From contig CP048620.1 of the NCBI GenBank assembly GCA_015698305.1, positions 186,001 through 250,000 on the forward strand: 64,000 bases of DNA. The letters are read 5' to 3'. The translations under genes were made by a program, and so were the position numbers. The notes below the pieces were generated by a model, which was given only the letters and a program-made list of their open reading frames with translations, ran no database searches and was not told the origin of the DNA. Source of the stretch: Candidatus Nitrohelix vancouverensis (GTDB lineage Bacteria; Nitrospinota; Nitrospinia; Nitrospinales; VA-1). Below, one piece after another: positions 61,626-64,000 of this stretch (positions are counted from its first letter, which is position 1; each line of letters begins with the position of its first letter).

Positions 61626-62564
61626 TTAAAGTAAATGTTCCCAGGCGACAGCCGCCAGGGCTTCGGTGAACAGCGGAGATAGATTGAGCGATTCGGTGCG
61701 GTGCAGGTCGAGCTTGCGCTCGTCCGCATATTTCTTAAATTCGATATCAATATCGTACAAAATTTCGACATGATCGCAAACGAAACCAATGGGAACCATG
61801 AGCACCGTTCGCGATCCATAACGCGCGATCTTGTCCAGCGTCGCTTCAACCGTCGGCCCCAGCCAGGGCACGGGAATCATTCCCTGACTCTGATAGGCCT
61901 GAAACCAGCGTTGCGGCTGGACGCGCTCGACCAGCGCGTTCAGCGTTTTTGCGTATTCCTCCGCGTAGGGATCGCCGTTGTCCAGGGACTGGGCGGGAAT
62001 GCTGTGGGCCGTGAACACGGTGTAGATTTTTTCCTTGCCCATACCGCGCAAGCGTTCTTCAGCGGCCTTGTAACGTTCCGCAAAGGCGTCGATCAACAAA
62101 GGATTGTCGGCCCAACTGCCCACATAACGCGCATCGATATCCGGCGAACCGCAAACTTCCAGCGCCGTACGGAAGGCTTTGAAATAGAGTTCGGTGCTCC
62201 AGCTACTGTATTGCGGCGCCAGGCACATGACCACCACCTTGCGCACGCCGTCGTCGAGCATCTGTTGCACGGCATCCTGAATGAAAGGACTCCAGTTGCG
62301 CATGCCCACATAGACTTTGAAACGATCTTCGCCCTGATTGAGAAATTTCTCCAGAGCTTCAACCTGTCCCGTCGTGATTTCCAGCAGGGGGGAACTGCCG
62401 CCAATAGCGGTGTAACGATCGCTGATGATCTGCACAAGCTTATCCGAGGATTCTTTTCCGCCCCGGATATTTTTCAGATACTGCGGAATGTCGTCGACCG
62501 AATTGGGAGCGCCATGCGCCATTAAAAAAATTCCGACAGGCGCGCCGGTTTCAGGCTCACCCAT
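61626..62564 (-). CDS. hemH: Ferrochelatase
   Basis: A 312-residue ferrochelatase inserting iron into a porphyrin. GIFLMAHGAPNSVDDIPQYL is the N-terminal family block and FTAHSIPAQSLDNGDPYAEE carries the catalytic His; GFVCDHVEILYDIDIEFK near the C-terminus is a second conserved block. Start placed at ATG 62564, which overlaps the end of hemE by 8 bases; ATG 62576 is possible. The open frame extends much further upstream, but that part overlaps hemE. Whether the substrate is protoporphyrin or coproporphyrin is not evident. Confidence 0.94.
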   Translation of the reverse strand: MGEPETGAPVGIFLMAHGAPNSVDDIPQYLKNIRGGKESSDKLVQIISDRYTAIGGSSPLLEITTGQVEALEKFLNQGEDRFKVYVGMRNWSPFIQDAVQQMLDDGVRKVVVMCLAPQYSSWSTELYFKAFRTALEVCGSPDIDARYVGSWADNPLLIDAFAERYKAAEERLRGMGKEKIYTVFTAHSIPAQSLDNGDPYAEEYAKTLNALVERVQPQRWFQAYQSQGMIPVPWLGPTVEATLDKIARYGSRTVLMVPIGFVCDHVEILYDIDIEFKKYADERKLDLHRTESLNLSPLFTEALAAVAWEHLL

Positions 62565-63597
62565 GACGATATTCATGCACCATGTCGACCACCGCCTTGA
62601 CATGATCGACCGGAGTCCATTGGAAAATACCGTGACCCAGATTGAAGATATGACCGGGCCGTCCATCGGCGCGTTTCATGATGTCCATCACGCGTTCGCG
62701 AATCACCGGGATCGGAGCCATCAGGGCCGCAGGATCGAGATTGCCCTGAATCGGCTGATCGTAACCGACCTGTTGCCAGGCGTCGTCGAGATTGACGCGC
62801 CAGTCGAAACTGATGACGTCGCCGCCCGCCTGCTTGATCAAAGGAAGAAGCGTCGAGGTGCCTGTGCTGAAATTGATGAAAGGAACGCCGGAATCTTTCA
62901 GACCATCGATCACCCGTTTGGTATAGGGGAGAATGAAACGCTCGTAATCATACGGACTCAGACAGCCCACCCAGCTATCGAACAACTGAAGCGCCTGAGC
63001 GCCCGCGTCGACCTGCATTTTCAGGTAGTCGATCAGAACCTCGCAGACCTTGTCCATCAAGGTTTCCCAGACTTTGGGCGTCTCCAGCATCATCATTTTC
63101 GTCGCGATGAAATCCTTGGACTTGCCGCCTTCGATCATGTAACTGCACAGGGTGAACGGAGCGCCTGCAAAACCGATCAGCGGAATCTTGCCGTCGATCT
63201 CGGAGCGAACATGGCGAATGGCGTCGCCCACAAAGCTCAACTGCTCCTTGGAATTGACGGGGCGCAGGGCGTTGACTTCTTTTTCGCCTTTCACCGGACG
63301 CGGGATCACCGGTCCATCGCCCTTGGAAAATTCCAGTCCCGTCCCCATCGGCTCCAGCGGCAATAAAATGTCCGCAAAAATTATCGCCGCATCCACGCCC
63401 AGCGCATCCAGCGGCTGGAGTGTGACTTCGGCGGCCAATTCCGGGGTCTTGCACATCTCCAGAAAGGTGTACTTCTCTTTCATATCGCGGTAGGCCTTCA
63501 TGTAGCGCCCCGCCTGTCTCATAAACCAGATCGGCGTGACGTCGGTCGATTCGCCGCGACACGCTTTTAAGAAACGATACTCGTTCGTGTTATCCAT
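62557..63597 (-). CDS. hemE: Uroporphyrinogen decarboxylase
   Basis: A 346-residue TIM-barrel enzyme that decarboxylates uroporphyrinogen III to coproporphyrinogen III. TPIWFMRQAGRYM (about 21-33) is the signature with the substrate-binding Arg residues, followed by IIFADILLPLEPMG and GFAGAPFTLCSYMIEGG. Its 3' end overlaps hemH, forming hemE-hemH followed by pcrA. Start is the first ATG and gives the usual N-terminus. Confidence 0.97.
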   Translation of the reverse strand: MDNTNEYRFLKACRGESTDVTPIWFMRQAGRYMKAYRDMKEKYTFLEMCKTPELAAEVTLQPLDALGVDAAIIFADILLPLEPMGTGLEFSKGDGPVIPRPVKGEKEVNALRPVNSKEQLSFVGDAIRHVRSEIDGKIPLIGFAGAPFTLCSYMIEGGKSKDFIATKMMMLETPKVWETLMDKVCEVLIDYLKMQVDAGAQALQLFDSWVGCLSPYDYERFILPYTKRVIDGLKDSGVPFINFSTGTSTLLPLIKQAGGDVISFDWRVNLDDAWQQVGYDQPIQGNLDPAALMAPIPVIRERVMDIMKRADGRPGHIFNLGHGIFQWTPVDHVKAVVDMVHEYRHG

Positions 63598-63807
63598 TGG
63601 CTCCCATCGGCAGAAAAATAAAAGTTTGATTATAGGCTTGCCGCGCAGAATTTATCAATGCTTTATTGCCCCAAGCTTTTCAAGCGCGCTGTCGGATAAT
63701 CTAGCGCGTTGTATTTGAAGATTTTTCAGGCTCACGCTTCGGAGAACCAAAGCTTTCGGCGCTGTCAAATCAAAGGTCGCGAAGCGATACTCAGGAAAAC
63801 TAATGCG

Positions 63808-64000
63808 TCACGCCTGTACGATCCGACGTCGCTCTTCCAGAACCATCTCGTCCGTTTCCTCATCAAGACGGGAACCGATCGCTTCGCGCGCTTCCTCTCC
63901 CAGCAAGCGCCCAACGGCCCACAGCGCGTGAGCGCGGATCAAGGGTTCGACATCCGCCAAAGCCTCCAGCAACACCGGAACCGCCGCGCGGTCGCCGGAA
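63808..64000 (-). CDS. HEAT-repeat C-terminus, probably epoxyqueuosine reductase QueG
   Basis: The last 63 codons of a minus-strand gene cut by the window edge. The visible sequence forms a HEAT repeat (AAVPVLLEALADVEPLIRAH, then ALWAVGRLLGEEAREAIGS) and ends EERRRIVQA. This pattern closely resembles the C-terminal HEAT domain of QueG, the tRNA epoxyqueuosine reductase, in which RGHAAWALGR is typical. Other HEAT-repeat proteins are possible because the iron-sulfur and cobalamin-binding parts are outside the window. It is upstream of hemE on the same strand. Confidence 0.6.
   Translation of the reverse strand, partial: SGDRAAVPVLLEALADVEPLIRAHALWAVGRLLGEEAREAIGSRLDEETDEMVLEERRRIVQA

Overview
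The window is a Gram-negative bacterial chromosome segment: housekeeping genes at both ends enclose a surface-glycan locus of about 50 kb. The Gram-negative reading rests on an O-antigen-ligase-like protein, a lipid-linked-glycan type ABC exporter, a lipoprotein cytochrome c and nonulosonic-acid and CDP-hexose genes. The split glycine-cleavage P-protein and the overall gene style would fit a marine Nitrospinota-like or deltaproteobacterial lineage, but that placement is a weak inference. The glycan genes between about 11 and 36 kb read visibly more AT-rich than the flanks, as expected of an exchangeable locus.

Left flank (1-6.0 kb): lepA (cut at the window edge), a MobA-like nucleotidyltransferase, then gcvT-gcvH-gcvPA without gcvPB behind it. 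At 6.1-11.2 kb lie an O-antigen-ligase-like membrane protein, a B12-binding radical SAM enzyme and an ABC exporter.

Central locus (11.9-36.3 kb): (a) an N-acetyl-sugar amidotransferase/HisH/HisF trio that should form acetamidino sugars; (b) a plus-strand operon at 15.6-21.1 kb holding a sulfotransferase-like protein, a CysC-like kinase, a PEP-synthase-like kinase, a class-I glutamine amidotransferase and a nucleotidyltransferase. The last four match the complete set that makes the activated phosphoramidate donor of the Campylobacter jejuni capsule (Cj1415-Cj1418); (c) a PtmE-like CBS-nucleotidyltransferase; (d) a canonical APS kinase plus sulfotransferase pair; (e) two MBOAT acyltransferase/SGNH-like pairs; (f) an orphan PseB-like dehydratase and a second HisH/HisF pair; (g) two large unrecognised proteins that may be glycosyltransferases.

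Legionaminic-acid operon (47.9 to 36.4 kb, minus strand): LegB, LegC, LegG, LegI, LegH-like, Gfo/Idh (PtmF-like), LegF, a second CMP-sugar synthetase, SDR, Gfo/Idh, PtmA-like SDR and a second amidotransferase, mostly with overlapping or near-overlapping ends. With PtmE at 22.9 kb this covers the GDP-linked route to CMP-legionaminic acid, with amidination predicted.

Right glycan block (48.2-56.6 kb, plus strand): ACP, ketoreductase-like SDR, KAS III-like enzyme and GNAT acyltransferase (a private acyl-making module), a NodB-type deacetylase, an epimerase, RfbF-RfbG (CDP-4-keto-6-deoxyglucose), a 3,5-epimerase-like cupin and the only clear glycosyltransferase (GT2).

Right flank (56.6-64 kb): trmL, a lipoprotein cytochrome c, a cNMP-binding protein, hflX, pcrA/uvrD, hemH, hemE and the C-terminal end of a HEAT-repeat protein that resembles QueG. 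Taken together, the locus makes a highly decorated surface glycan carrying legionaminic-type sugars, amidines, acyl groups, probably sulfate, and probably phosphoramidate. The phosphoramidate cassette, and the idea that a sulfotransferase-fold protein delivers it, is the most notable content.
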